From NCBI GenBank assembly GCA_938012815.1, contig CALLVV010000003.1, forward strand, positions 1 through 64,000: 64,000 nt of DNA. Direction: 5' to 3'. Position 1 is the stretch's first letter. Each line of letters starts with the position of its first letter. Position numbers and translations under genes: made by a program. Below, piece by piece: positions 1-9,368 of this stretch. The notes below the pieces were generated by a model. That model saw nothing but the letters and a program-made list of their open reading frames with translations. It ran no database searches and was not told where the DNA came from. This DNA is from an uncultured Propionibacteriaceae bacterium. Its GTDB lineage: Bacteria > Actinomycetota > Actinomycetes > Propionibacteriales > Propionibacteriaceae.

Positions 1-201
1 CCGCTGCTGTGGTTCACCGATCTCCTGTGCCGGGACGATCAGGACTGCACCATGTGGTCGTTCATCGCCACACTCGTGCTGCCACCGTGGTGGCCCTTCC
101 TCCTGGCCGGTGTGCTCCACGCCGCCGCTGCGGGCATCATCGGACTGGCGGTCATCAGCCGGCGCGATGACCTGACCCCGTTCCAGGACGTCCCCGGTTG
201 A
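1..201 (+). CDS. C-terminal fragment of a small membrane protein
   Basis: An open frame enters from the left edge and ends at a TGA at 199-201, giving 66 residues. It has a charged/Cys-containing stretch (LLCRDDQDCTMW) followed by two hydrophobic stretches, one rich in Pro and Trp (LVLPPWWPFLLAGVL) and one Gly/Ala-rich (AAAAGIIGLAVI), and a short polar tail. This suggests an integral membrane protein whose start lies outside the window. I do not recognise the family. It is convergent with the kinase gene on the other strand, with about 50 bp between the stops. Confidence 0.5.
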   Translation, partial: PLLWFTDLLCRDDQDCTMWSFIATLVLPPWWPFLLAGVLHAAAAGIIGLAVISRRDDLTPFQDVPG

Positions 202-252
202 GGAACCACCCGCGCCCCGCCCCGGTCGGGTACGGGTCGTGCCACCCGGAGG

Positions 253-1848
253 TCAGGAACGCACGCAGGTCTGCACCGGCTCCGAAACCTGCCCCTTGGC
301 GCGCCGCAGCAGGATCTTCACGCAGGTCTGCTCCCCCTTCAAGGGAAGAATGATGCTGGGTTCGTCAACGCTGTGGCGGGCCTCGGACTCGGGCGCGCCG
401 ACCACCTCCACCAGGTAGGAGTCGGCGGGCTGCGGATCCGGATTGGTCCAGGTGAACTTGATCTCCTGACCGGTCACCCTGCCGGACGCGTCAACCACTG
501 CCGGGACCGTCCTGGTGCCCCGGTCGTTGCCCCCTTGGGAATCCTGGGCGCCGGGGCCGATCACACCGTTGAACCACAACACCCCGAAGGTCACCGCGGT
601 GGCGATCACCGTGATCCCCGTCACCAGCAGGGCGAGCTGCCTGCGCTTCCTCTTCTTCTTCCTGCGCACCTTCTCGGCCTCATCGGTTTTGTTCACCTCC
701 AGGCTCTTCGGCTCGGGCACGGGAAGCCCCTCGACGTGCCGGAGCCCCGCCTGGGCGAAACCATGCCCACGCAGCAGCACACCTGGCCCCGGGGCCCCCG
801 TCGACATCCCCGGAGGGGTCGGATCGAATGCGGGGCTCATCGTGTCGTGGAAGGTGTAGCCGCCCGTCAATGACGACATGCCCATCGTGTAGCCGGCGGT
901 CAGCATCGATCCGGAGTCCCCCAGCAGCCAGCCGGAATCGATACTCCCCGGCTCCCGGTGCTCGGTGCCGTAGGCGGTGTGGTCCTCAGATTCGGTCAGG
1001 ACGTCCACCGGCGTCACAGGCACTCCCATGGAGGCCTGGACGGCCTGGATCGCGCGCGCGAACTCCAGAGCCGAGCTGTAGCGCCGGGCCGGGTGTGCGG
1101 CCATCGCGGTCCCCAGCACCTGTTCCAGCATCTCGGGCACGTCGGGTCGACCCGTCCGGGGGGCCACGAAGGAGCGTGCCCGTTCACGCAGGGCGTGCCG
1201 CTCGTTGTCACCACCCGGCACCGCGAGTGGGCTGCGCCCCACCAGCATCGCCCACGTGGTGGCGGCCAAGGAGAACACATCGCTCCATGGTCCCGCCTCC
1301 AGTGGCGAGTCCGGGTGCATCTCGGAGGGGGCCCACAGCGGACTCAGCGCGTTCGCCGCCGCGGAGAAGTCGTGGGAGGCGGAGATTCCGAAATCGGTCA
1401 GGGCCGGGCGCTGAAAACCGGTGAAGAGAATGTTGGCGGGTTTGATGTCGCGATGGAGGATGTCCTGCCGGTGCACGGTTTCCACGGCGCCCGCCAGCTG
1501 TACCGTGTACTCCATTGCCAAGGTGGTTGCCAGGACCCGGTTCGCCACCCGGATTCCCAGATGGGCCGTGGAGCACTCCTCCATCACCAGGAAGGGCCGG
1601 CCGTCGGCGGACAGGCCCGAGCTGTGAATGGTGACGATGTTCGGGTGACCCGACAAGCGGGCCATCAGCACCGCCTCCGCGGCGAACGCGTTGAAGGTGG
1701 CCTCGTTGACGGTCTGGTGCAGGACCTTCACGGCCACCCCACGCCCGAGCGAATCACGGTAACGGAAGACATCAGCGAAGCCACCGCCACCAAGCCACTC
1801 GATGAAGGTGAATCCCGGTATTTCGGGAGGAGTTGTTCGCTGTGCCAT
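253..1848 (-). CDS. Membrane-anchored Ser/Thr protein kinase with extracellular FN3-like domain
   Basis: Hanks-type protein kinase, 531 residues. Seen: glycine-rich loop GGGGFADV near residue 20, the ATP-binding Lys in VAVKV near 41, the catalytic loop HRDIKPANI (Asp near 134) and DFG near 152. A basic run (RRKKKRKRR) precedes one transmembrane segment at about 410-435. The roughly 90-residue exterior ends in a domain with FN3-like sheet pattern (FTWTNPDPQPADSYLVEV), not the PASTA repeats of PknB. The ATG at 1848 overlaps the upstream FHA gene stop as TGATG, so it is preferred over an in-frame TTG one codon earlier. It is the last gene of the operon, downstream of two FHA proteins that are likely phospho-Thr readers of its output. 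Targets cannot be inferred. Confidence 0.9.
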   Translation of the reverse strand: MAQRTTPPEIPGFTFIEWLGGGGFADVFRYRDSLGRGVAVKVLHQTVNEATFNAFAAEAVLMARLSGHPNIVTIHSSGLSADGRPFLVMEECSTAHLGIRVANRVLATTLAMEYTVQLAGAVETVHRQDILHRDIKPANILFTGFQRPALTDFGISASHDFSAAANALSPLWAPSEMHPDSPLEAGPWSDVFSLAATTWAMLVGRSPLAVPGGDNERHALRERARSFVAPRTGRPDVPEMLEQVLGTAMAAHPARRYSSALEFARAIQAVQASMGVPVTPVDVLTESEDHTAYGTEHREPGSIDSGWLLGDSGSMLTAGYTMGMSSLTGGYTFHDTMSPAFDPTPPGMSTGAPGPGVLLRGHGFAQAGLRHVEGLPVPEPKSLEVNKTDEAEKVRRKKKRKRRQLALLVTGITVIATAVTFGVLWFNGVIGPGAQDSQGGNDRGTRTVPAVVDASGRVTGQEIKFTWTNPDPQPADSYLVEVVGAPESEARHSVDEPSIILPLKGEQTCVKILLRRAKGQVSEPVQTCVRS

Positions 1849-2915
1849 CAAGGAATCCGATCAAGATGTAGAAGCAGGTCGTGACCCAGGTCGATCACGT
1901 CTCCAGGCAGCAGGGTAATGGGCCTTTGGGGCAAGCGCACGGGCGGTTTGGCTCTGCGCCGCACACAGGTGCCGTTCCTGCTGGCCAGGTCCAGGGCCAG
2001 AACACGCCACCCGTCCAGCAGAATCGCCAAGTGGTTACCGGAAACGTGCCGGTACTGCAGCGCCAACAGCTTCGGAGGTTCCGGCAATGAGAGCGCATCC
2101 ACGCTGGGATGCCGGCCGATGATCATGGATTCGAGCAATGGGATGGGTTCGATGTGCGGCACCTTGAGCCAACCGAGCTGGGGGCGCTCGGTACCGCGCG
2201 GCTCTCCCTCCACCGGCTCGCCGCACACGAAACAACGGGACCTTTCCTTCGGATTCGGGTGGCCCGCCTCGCAGAACCGGGCAACCACCTCGGTGGTCTC
2301 GGGACGGCGGGGCCTGTTGTCCTCCGAAGCATCGGAGAGGGTGTCGCCCATCAGCAACTCCTCGTCGCTGGGGGGCACCGGGCCGTGTTTGGGCGCGGGC
2401 GCGTTCTCCTCGAGCGCTGGGCCTTCCTCCGGGATGGCCGGTTCCTCCGATTCACCGACGGCCCGGGATTCCTGTGGCAATTCCCCGAATCCCACGCCAT
2501 CGGCCAGGACGACACCCTCCACCAAAGGGCTCGACGGCTCCGTGACCCGCCCCATGTGAAGTGCCGTCACCCTGGAGACCACACGCTCGGCCCAGGTTGC
2601 GACCCCCTCGCCACGGAGCGGTTCGTTTCCGGCTGAACTCATCACCGTCGCGGTCAGGGCGCCACGCACCGCCAGATGCCATCGACCTTCGTCCGCGATG
2701 GCGGCGGCGAACGGCGGCAGCTTCAGAAGTCCCGCTCCGGTGCTCTCCGAAAGGGTCCTGACGAATACCCCGAGTTCTGATTTTTCCCGCAATCTGGAGA
2801 ACAACAGCTCCGCGACGGGCAACCCAACGCTGGGAGAGAGCAACGCGAACCCACCCTGCCAGGCGACAGCGATCCACCGTCCCTCACTCCATCGCAGCAC
2901 GCCATCGAACGCCAT
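1848..2915 (-). CDS. FHA-domain protein with central zinc ribbon
   Basis: A 355-residue cytoplasmic protein. The N-terminal ~140 residues form an unrecognised alpha/beta domain (starts MAFDGVLRWSEGRW). An acidic/proline-rich linker leads to a probable zinc ribbon (CEAGHPNP...CFVCG) near 215-235, and the last ~90 residues are an FHA domain with the typical RHVSGNH and ASRNGT signatures, expected to bind phosphothreonine. It lies directly before the kinase with a TGATG overlap, so a role as substrate or reader of that kinase is likely but inferred. The ATG at 2915 overlaps the stop of the small frame upstream; a TTG one codon earlier is less likely. Confidence 0.85.
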   Translation of the reverse strand: MAFDGVLRWSEGRWIAVAWQGGFALLSPSVGLPVAELLFSRLREKSELGVFVRTLSESTGAGLLKLPPFAAAIADEGRWHLAVRGALTATVMSSAGNEPLRGEGVATWAERVVSRVTALHMGRVTEPSSPLVEGVVLADGVGFGELPQESRAVGESEEPAIPEEGPALEENAPAPKHGPVPPSDEELLMGDTLSDASEDNRPRRPETTEVVARFCEAGHPNPKERSRCFVCGEPVEGEPRGTERPQLGWLKVPHIEPIPLLESMIIGRHPSVDALSLPEPPKLLALQYRHVSGNHLAILLDGWRVLALDLASRNGTCVRRRAKPPVRLPQRPITLLPGDVIDLGHDLLLHLDRIP

Positions 2916-3212
2916 CAATTGCCCTCCGGATCAGGAATGGTGTCCTCGTGAATCCATGAGACTGTTTCCCCTGCCCCCTCGTCAAGCGACACGACGTCAT
3001 CCACTTCGCCAATCTCGCGAGCCACAGTCCCGGCGAGATCAGCCACTAGCACCGGAATACCACCTCGTGAGTGCTCGGGATACCGACATCACTCCTTGGA
3101 TGCGGCCCCGCCCACCAACCGCTCAAGAAGCCGAAGGTACCGCTGGGCAGATGTCCTCGTTTCCGGGACGTATCGAACCCGGATGAGTCGCGGCGGCGAA
3201 CCGCATCGTCAT
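2915..3212 (-). pseudogene. Decayed PP2C-type protein phosphatase remnant
   Basis: After the RDD-FHA stop there is a strong GAGGAG ribosome site and an ATG at 3212. It opens with MTMRFAAATHPGSIRPGNED, which matches the first PP2C phosphatase motif (T-x-x-G-x-x-R-x-x-N-E-D). The frame stops after 29 codons (TGA at 3125-3123). A second frame with its own GAGGTGG site and GTG at 3052 encodes about 45 residues and ends at the TGA coupled to the FHA gene. PP2C enzymes need about 230 residues, and only 298 bp remain between the flanking genes, so most of the enzyme is missing. Related actinobacterial FHA/kinase operons often carry a PP2C gene near this position. The 3' frame could instead be a small unrelated protein. 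Confidence 0.5.
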
Positions 3213-3223
3213 CCGGGATCTCC

Positions 3224-4798
3224 TCACGACACCAGCCTCAGCGTGCGCCCCCCGAAATGCACCAGGTCACCCGCCGAGAGTCGCCAGGGTTCATGGATCG
3301 GGATCCGGGTGCGCTCCCGGCCGACCTCTATGTAGACGCCGTTGGTCGCCCCGACGTCGATCACCTGAACGCGACCGCCGACAGGTCGCAACACCATGTG
3401 GGTCTTGGACAGTCTCATGGTTTCGTCAGTGACCTGTACCGAACGCGCGTCAGGATAGGTGTCGGGGGCGAGCGGGTTGCGCCCCAGCACCAGCGGGCCG
3501 TCGACCTTGATCCGCAGGCCGTCGTCCAGGACCACCTCGGGGTTCACCGGCTCCTCGTCTGCAACCGTCTTGTCCTGCACCAGGGACGGGGTCCGTGCGG
3601 CGCGGGCCGCCGAAACCGGTTTGGCCGTTGGAGGTTCCACCGGGCTGGACATCGTGGCGCGGGCGGGCGAAACGGGAGGAAACACCGGGGAGGCCGAGGT
3701 TGCCGCCCAGGAACCAACCGGAGGTTGGAACACGGACGCCTGCGACGGGCTCGCCGGCGAGGGCGGCGGGAACGGGGATGGCGACGGGAAGGGTTGCGGG
3801 ATGAAAGGGATCGGGGGATGCACCGGTTCCGCGGCGCGCGTCGGGACGACCTCGGCTCCAGGATCCGGTCCGGTCGGAGGCACCCCGTCCGACATGCCGC
3901 GTGCCGGGGCGGGTATTGACCAGCCAGCATCAGCCTCGGGGACCGGGGATGGCACGGACGCAGGGGAAACCTGATCCAGCACGGACGTCACAGGTTCGGG
4001 AGGAACCGGATCCGCGGTGGGTGGGTAGACGGGAGCCCCGATGGGACGGATCCCGGGATCTGGAGTCTCAGAGGTGGAGAACTCCGAGGGCCGTTGCATC
4101 TCGGACACCGCCGGTTCCCCTCCGCCGCTACCTGCGCCAACCGCAACGGGTTGCGGCATCCTCACCTGCTGCCCGGGGGGCGTCAACCGGGTCGCGGGAC
4201 CACCGTAAGCGGGGGGCGCGAACGCCGACTCGGGGGGCATTCGTTGGGCCGGGGCACTGAATGGGGATGCCGCGCACGTCCCCACGGGCTGTGGCATCGC
4301 GGCCCTGCCCACCGCAACCTCCTCAACGACGGGCTCCTGGGGAACCGGGATGGGCTGCGAAGCCTTCCTCGCATCGACGGCCACCAGGTTGAAGGCCCTG
4401 TCCAACCAGTGCTGGCCATCCCTGTAGGTGAAGTAGTAGGAGATGGCCCCCAGCAACAGGGTGACGCACTCGAAGATCACCTGAACCAAGAACTTGGCCA
4501 GCATCATCGAGCCCTTCGGCTGGTCGGTGTTGCTGTCAACGAAACGGTAACCGAGGAGTTTGCCTCCAAAGGAAGTGGACCACAGGAGCGCCGCGGCAAC
4601 ACTGAAGACGAGGACCACGCCCCCCAGGATCATCCCTCCCAGCCTCAGTGGCCCGGCGATCTCCTCGGAGTTGAGGAAGATCCCGCCGACCGCGAGCAGG
4701 GAAGGAATCAGCAGTCCTGCCACCCAGAGCAGGTGTCCGACCACCCTGCGGCCGACGCCGACAGGCGTGGCCTTGTTGCCGCCGAACTGTCCAGGCAT
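3224..4798 (-). CDS. RDD-family membrane protein with C-terminal FHA domain
   Basis: A 524-residue protein. Residues 1-150 form an RDD domain with about three to four membrane helices (GVGRRVVGHLLW..., LRLGGMILGGVVLVF..., FLVQVIFECVTLLL). A very long Pro/Ala/Ser-rich linker spans about 160-415. The C-terminal ~95 residues are an FHA domain (LVLGRNPLAP, LSKTHM, VGATNGVYI). It would place a phosphothreonine-binding module at the inner membrane face. ATG codons occur at 4801 and 4798; the AGGAG site gives better spacing to the second, so that start is used. It starts just after the transglutaminase-like gene and is co-transcribed with it. Confidence 0.85.
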   Translation of the reverse strand: MPGQFGGNKATPVGVGRRVVGHLLWVAGLLIPSLLAVGGIFLNSEEIAGPLRLGGMILGGVVLVFSVAAALLWSTSFGGKLLGYRFVDSNTDQPKGSMMLAKFLVQVIFECVTLLLGAISYYFTYRDGQHWLDRAFNLVAVDARKASQPIPVPQEPVVEEVAVGRAAMPQPVGTCAASPFSAPAQRMPPESAFAPPAYGGPATRLTPPGQQVRMPQPVAVGAGSGGGEPAVSEMQRPSEFSTSETPDPGIRPIGAPVYPPTADPVPPEPVTSVLDQVSPASVPSPVPEADAGWSIPAPARGMSDGVPPTGPDPGAEVVPTRAAEPVHPPIPFIPQPFPSPSPFPPPSPASPSQASVFQPPVGSWAATSASPVFPPVSPARATMSSPVEPPTAKPVSAARAARTPSLVQDKTVADEEPVNPEVVLDDGLRIKVDGPLVLGRNPLAPDTYPDARSVQVTDETMRLSKTHMVLRPVGGRVQVIDVGATNGVYIEVGRERTRIPIHEPWRLSAGDLVHFGGRTLRLVS

Positions 4799-4808
4799 CA
4801 TTCTCTCC

Positions 4809-7139
4809 TCATTTCTTCAGTCCCCCGGTGGAATCCTCGTTCCTCCCAGCACGGCCACTCGTCTGCGATTTCCGGGAAAGCCATTCCGTTTCCACCCCCA
4901 CCCGTCGAAGCGACTTGAGGGAGAAGAAGACGGCGGGCCGAGCGTACCAAGGCTTCGTGGCTATAAGTGAACTCCTGAGCTTCCCCCCCTGTTTCCAGAC
5001 CGAGTCCCGAACCTCAGTTTCGGGTTCCCCCGGCCCGAAAACGGATGCGTCCACCCGATCCGCCATGGACCTGATGGGCAGATCCGGGTAGCCCTCCTGG
5101 AGATCGTCGGCGGATTCCCTGCGCGTGTGGTTCCTGACGGCGACGAACCCCAGGTCCCTGGCGCGGTCCACCACCTCGTCCCATGCCCCGGCCACCTGGT
5201 CCGCGATCTCCCCCTTCTTCCGACGTCTGGCTGCTCGCCTCCCTTTGAGGATGGCGATCACGATCAGCGGGGACAGCAGGAGCAGGATCCCACCGACGCT
5301 GACGGCGACCACGACGGCGACCTGCACCCAGTCCGAGGGCTGATCCTTCGGATCGTCGAACTCCACCTCCTGCTGATCGGCGACAACTGTCTCGTCCTCG
5401 ACCTGATCCCGGGGGGGCGGAGGTGGATCGACGCGGGGTTTCGGCTTCGGTTTGGGCTGGGGATTCTCGGAATTCGGCACCCGGTTGCGCTCCGGGGTGG
5501 GATCGAAATTGACCCAGCCGACGCCCTCCAGGAAGGCCTCGACCCACACGTGGGCCTCGGTTCCGCGCACCTGCCAGCCGTTGCCGACATCAGCATCGGC
5601 AGCGGGATAGAAACCCATGACGACCCGGGTCGGGATGCCCAGCTGCGTGGCCATCAGAGCCATGGAAGCAGCATACTGTTCGTCGTCGCCAACCCATTGT
5701 TCCTGGTTGAACATGTAGGCCAACCGCTCAGCGGTGTGCCCCGCCCTGGAGCGGTTGTCGGATCCGTCCGAGTAGAAACCCTCCGTCCGAAGTTTCTGCT
5801 CGATCATAGACAGCTGGTCGTAAGCGCTGGCCGCCCCCCGGGTCCAATCCGTGGCGTTCTTGACCAGCACCTCCGGCACCCGGTCCACCCGCGCCAGGGG
5901 GGCCACCCCGCCACGGACACCTTTGAGACCCTCCCGCTGAGATTCCCCGAATGGGAGGATCACCACACCGGTCACTCGCAGCATGCTGCCGTCGCCGATC
6001 CGGGCCGTGGTGAGCAACTGCCTGGTGTTGCGGTTGAAGTACAGTCCGCGCGCCTGCCTGGTGGCCTGTTCCCCCGCAAAATCGAGCCGGGACGGTTCCC
6101 CGAAACTCGGAACCCAGACGTCATCGTAGGCCTGCGCCGTGATCTCCGAGACCTGGGTGGCCACCTCCGGCTGCCATGGCAGTTCCCGCCCCACCCGCAG
6201 GTACTCCCCGGTGTTCTGGGAGACGTTGAACACCACACCGTTCCACTCGTCCATCACGGCCAGCCGGAGCCTCCCGCCGGCAGGCATCCCGGAAACCTGG
6301 AAAAGTACGTCGTTCTTCTGGTTGAGCTCGTACAACCGGTACCTGGTCAACGGGCTCGGATATTCCTGGAGATTCAGGGGAGGAGCCACGTAATCGCGCA
6401 GCACCTGCCGGTGGACGTCATTGCCGGTTACCACGTTCACCCCGAGCGCGGTCCCGGACGCGAGAGCGATCACCAGCATCGCCGAGAGCCCCTGCCAGGT
6501 GCGACGGGACAGGCCCCGGGGCTGGCGCACAAGAAACTCCGCGTTCGCCGCCCCCAAGCGGCTGATCCTGTGGGCCGTGGTCCACAGGAGTAGACCGGCC
6601 CCGAGTGCCGCCCCCAGCCACAGGGATGTCGGTGCCTGCCGGACACCGAAGGCGATCCCCAGGGCCAACCAGGCCGTCGGCAACAGCATCGGCCACACCA
6701 CGGCCCGCGTGAACCTGATCACCCCGACCAGCGCGGCGGCGAACAGGAGCCCGCCGAGCAAGGGCGCCGCCTGGGGACCGGAGAGGTCTCCCGCGGGAAT
6801 GGCAACCGTCAGGATGTCGTACCAGCCCTGATAGGTGAGCTGCATCAGCCGGGCGAGGGTGGTGAGGCTGGGAACGAAACCGTTGATCGTGGTTTCCGGA
6901 AGCGCCAGCGGTCCCCCCAGGAGCAGGTAGAACCCGAGGATCGCGGCGAACCACATTGCCGCACTCCACCGGAAGCGAGCGGCCAGCAGGGGAACGACGG
7001 CACCCGCCGTGATCCCGACCAGCGCCGGCAGATATCCGGGGGTCCCGCCGAAGACCGGCTGGAAGGCCACCACCCCGGGCAGCAGCAGCAACCACGCCCC
7101 TGCGATCCGGGGCAGGGAGAAGACGCCTTCGCCTCTCAT
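4809..7139 (-). CDS. Transglutaminase-like membrane protein (TgpA-type), Cys replaced by Asp
   Basis: A 776-residue protein. Seven or so membrane helices lie in residues 12-240, an extracytoplasmic region follows to about 600, one more helix at 605-632, and a cytoplasmic tail. The exterior holds a transglutaminase-like core at about 465-550: GDDEQYAASMALMATQLGIP, then GTEAHVWVEAFLEGVGW and FDPTPERN. The His (530) and Asp (546) of the triad are present, but the usual Cys in G-x-C-E-Q is Asp486. The enzyme may therefore be inactive, a binding module, or use other chemistry. Its ATG at 7139 overlaps the DUF58 stop (ATGA), and the MoxR-DUF58-transglutaminase trio is a widespread conserved set. 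Confidence 0.88.
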   Translation of the reverse strand: MRGEGVFSLPRIAGAWLLLLPGVVAFQPVFGGTPGYLPALVGITAGAVVPLLAARFRWSAAMWFAAILGFYLLLGGPLALPETTINGFVPSLTTLARLMQLTYQGWYDILTVAIPAGDLSGPQAAPLLGGLLFAAALVGVIRFTRAVVWPMLLPTAWLALGIAFGVRQAPTSLWLGAALGAGLLLWTTAHRISRLGAANAEFLVRQPRGLSRRTWQGLSAMLVIALASGTALGVNVVTGNDVHRQVLRDYVAPPLNLQEYPSPLTRYRLYELNQKNDVLFQVSGMPAGGRLRLAVMDEWNGVVFNVSQNTGEYLRVGRELPWQPEVATQVSEITAQAYDDVWVPSFGEPSRLDFAGEQATRQARGLYFNRNTRQLLTTARIGDGSMLRVTGVVILPFGESQREGLKGVRGGVAPLARVDRVPEVLVKNATDWTRGAASAYDQLSMIEQKLRTEGFYSDGSDNRSRAGHTAERLAYMFNQEQWVGDDEQYAASMALMATQLGIPTRVVMGFYPAADADVGNGWQVRGTEAHVWVEAFLEGVGWVNFDPTPERNRVPNSENPQPKPKPKPRVDPPPPPRDQVEDETVVADQQEVEFDDPKDQPSDWVQVAVVVAVSVGGILLLLSPLIVIAILKGRRAARRRKKGEIADQVAGAWDEVVDRARDLGFVAVRNHTRRESADDLQEGYPDLPIRSMADRVDASVFGPGEPETEVRDSVWKQGGKLRSSLIATKPWYARPAVFFSLKSLRRVGVETEWLSRKSQTSGRAGRNEDSTGGLKK

Positions 7140-8356
7140 GCCAGGCTCCCCGTCGCGGGGCGCAGATCGTCCAGTTGCGGAATGTCCAGGACCACCAGAT
7201 CCCCCACCCTGCGTCTGGCCAGTTCCTCACCGCCCAGACACCTGACCGCGAAGGGGAACACCCCCGGAGGCAGGGCGAGCTGAGCTGATCGCAGCACCGC
7301 CGCGCTGGGGTTCCCCGTGACGAAGGCCGCCACGGAGATTCCCGGCATGGAACCGTGCTTGACCGCCAGCCCACGCAGGTCGTGTCCCTTCTCCCCCAGC
7401 TCCACCCCGGAAAGCCGATCCAGCAGCCCCATCGCGTTCGGGAAGGGAACCTCGCCCTTCGACGTGCAGAGGGTGACCTGTTTCTCCTCCCGCAGCGCGG
7501 AAACCCCCAGGGAACCCGCCACGGAAACGGCTAGCTCGAAATCGTCCGGGGAGGCGTAGTCATCAGGGACGGTGGACAGCATGATCAGCAGATGGGCCCG
7601 CATGGTCTCCTCGAACTGCCTAACCATCAGCTTTCCCGTCCGGGCAGTCGTGCGCCAGTGCACGGAACGGCGGTCATCACCCGGGACGTATTCCCGAAGC
7701 GTGTGGAAGGAAACGTCCGAGGAGGAAAGGTTCTGCGTCGCTATTCCCTCGATATCCCTGAGGAAACCGATTGCGCCGGCCTCCAGCAGCACCACGCGCG
7801 GATGGACGAACAAGTCGCTCACGTCTGAGAGCAACTTCTTGCGGCTCACGGCGGCGAGCGGATCCGTCATGGCGGATCGCACCGGCCCCAACGAGATCAC
7901 TCCGCGACGCCGAGCGGGAATCGCGAAGGGTTCCTCGTGGACCTGGCCGGGGCCCAGGGCCGGCACCCGAAAAGAGGCGACCTCCCCGTTCACGGGAAAC
8001 TCGAGAGTGGCCGAACCGGAAGATCTACCCGGCGCCGAACGAACCTGCACGTTGCCCCTGGCCTCGTCACCCACCTGAACCCTGGGACGTTGCAGTTCGA
8101 ACACCACCTCGTGTTCCCGCTTCCCCAGCACTGATAGGACCGCTACGACCATCACCACCACGCACATGACGGAGAGGGCCCGGAACTCCAACCAACCGAA
8201 CCACCAACCCGGGATCCCGGTCACCACGATCCCAAGTATCAGGGCCCATCCCAGTGTGGTGACGGATGCCACGAGGCGGAGCTTCGGGACGCGCCGCAGG
8301 GCCCGGAACAAACCGGGCCTTTGGGGAACAGCTGCGGGGGAAACGGGTTCTGGCAC
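7136..8356 (-). CDS. DUF58 domain protein (MoxR partner)
   Basis: A 406-residue protein with two N-terminal membrane helices (about 30-50 and 55-80) and a C-terminal DUF58 region. The signature LREYVPGDDRRSVHWRTTAR followed by GKLMVRQFEE sits near 235-265. DUF58 proteins resemble vWA domains and are encoded next to MoxR AAA ATPases, which are thought to remodel them or the complexes they join. The start is GTG at 8356, five bases after the moxR stop; the 3' end overlaps the transglutaminase-like gene by 4 bp. Its biochemical activity is not known for this family. Confidence 0.9.
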   Translation of the reverse strand: MPEPVSPAAVPQRPGLFRALRRVPKLRLVASVTTLGWALILGIVVTGIPGWWFGWLEFRALSVMCVVVMVVAVLSVLGKREHEVVFELQRPRVQVGDEARGNVQVRSAPGRSSGSATLEFPVNGEVASFRVPALGPGQVHEEPFAIPARRRGVISLGPVRSAMTDPLAAVSRKKLLSDVSDLFVHPRVVLLEAGAIGFLRDIEGIATQNLSSSDVSFHTLREYVPGDDRRSVHWRTTARTGKLMVRQFEETMRAHLLIMLSTVPDDYASPDDFELAVSVAGSLGVSALREEKQVTLCTSKGEVPFPNAMGLLDRLSGVELGEKGHDLRGLAVKHGSMPGISVAAFVTGNPSAAVLRSAQLALPPGVFPFAVRCLGGEELARRRVGDLVVLDIPQLDDLRPATGSLA

Positions 8357-8361
8357 AGGTC

Positions 8362-9333
8362 TCAGGCGTTCATCCGATTCGTGGGGGCCTCCACGGAGGC
8401 GAGCACCCGGGCGATAACGTCAGTCGGTCTAACACCAGCGAACTCTGCCTCGGGCGACATGATCAGCCGGTGCGTCCACACCGGGGCCGCCAGCTCCTTC
8501 ACGTCGTCGGGCAGGACATAGTTGCGGCCGTGGGCGGCCGCCCACACCCGCGCCGCCCGAATCATGGCGATCGCGCCGCGGGTGGAAACCCCCATCGAGG
8601 TGTCCTCATCCTCCCGGGTGGCCTCCACCAGCCACTGCGCGTAGTGCAGCACCGAGCTGTCGACATAGTTGTCCTTGACGGACTCGATCATCTCTGCCAC
8701 TGCCTGCTGGGCGAGCACGGGGTTGAGCCGTTTCGAGCGGTCGGGTTGGGAGGATCCGGCGAGCACATGGATGGCTGCCTCCGTGTCGGGATAGCCGACG
8801 GACGTCTTCATGAGGAAGCGGTCGAGCTGCGCCTCAGGCAGCCGGTAGGTGCCTGCCTGTTCCACGGGGTTCTGCGTTGCGATGACCATGAACGGGCGCT
8901 CCGTCGGGTAACGCTGGCCGTCCACCGTGACCTGCGACTCCTCCATCACCTCCAGCAACGCCGACTGGGTTTTCGGCGATGCGCGGTTGATCTCATCGGC
9001 CAGCACGATTGAACTGAAGATGGGTCCGTGGTGGAAGGTCCAGCGCGAGGTGGCCTGGTCGTACATGGTGATACCGGTGATGTCGGAGGGAAGCAGATCC
9101 GGAGTGAACTGGATCCGGTTGTGACTGCCGTGAACCGAAGCGGCGATAGCCCTTGCCAGAGCGGTTTTTCCGGTACCTGGCGCATCTTCGAGAAGCAGAT
9201 GACCCTCGGCCAGCATGCAGGTCAGCGCAAGGCGGATCACCGGGGCCTTGCCGAGCAGCGCCTGCCCGACGTTGTCGGTCAGCCGCGCGAAGGTGTCCGC
9301 GAAAAATGCGGCCTGTTCCGGGTTCATGGTCAT
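8362..9333 (-). CDS. MoxR-family AAA+ ATPase
   Basis: A 323-residue AAA+ ATPase, full length for MoxR. Walker A is APGTGKTALA (GTGKT at 53-57), Walker B is IVLADEINRA near 112-120, and a sensor-type segment FMVIATQNPVEQAGTYRLPE with arginine-rich lid follows. MoxR proteins act as chaperones that mature or activate surface and metal-containing complexes, typically with DUF58/vWA partners. It lies between the giant surface protein and DUF58 in the same operon, so helping assemble that cell-envelope system is the likely job. A second in-frame ATG two codons downstream is an alternative start. Confidence 0.93.
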   Translation of the reverse strand: MTMNPEQAAFFADTFARLTDNVGQALLGKAPVIRLALTCMLAEGHLLLEDAPGTGKTALARAIAASVHGSHNRIQFTPDLLPSDITGITMYDQATSRWTFHHGPIFSSIVLADEINRASPKTQSALLEVMEESQVTVDGQRYPTERPFMVIATQNPVEQAGTYRLPEAQLDRFLMKTSVGYPDTEAAIHVLAGSSQPDRSKRLNPVLAQQAVAEMIESVKDNYVDSSVLHYAQWLVEATREDEDTSMGVSTRGAIAMIRAARVWAAAHGRNYVLPDDVKELAAPVWTHRLIMSPEAEFAGVRPTDVIARVLASVEAPTNRMNA

Positions 9334-9368
9334 CTTGGGTCAATCACCTTCGTTTCCGGTCGGGACAT

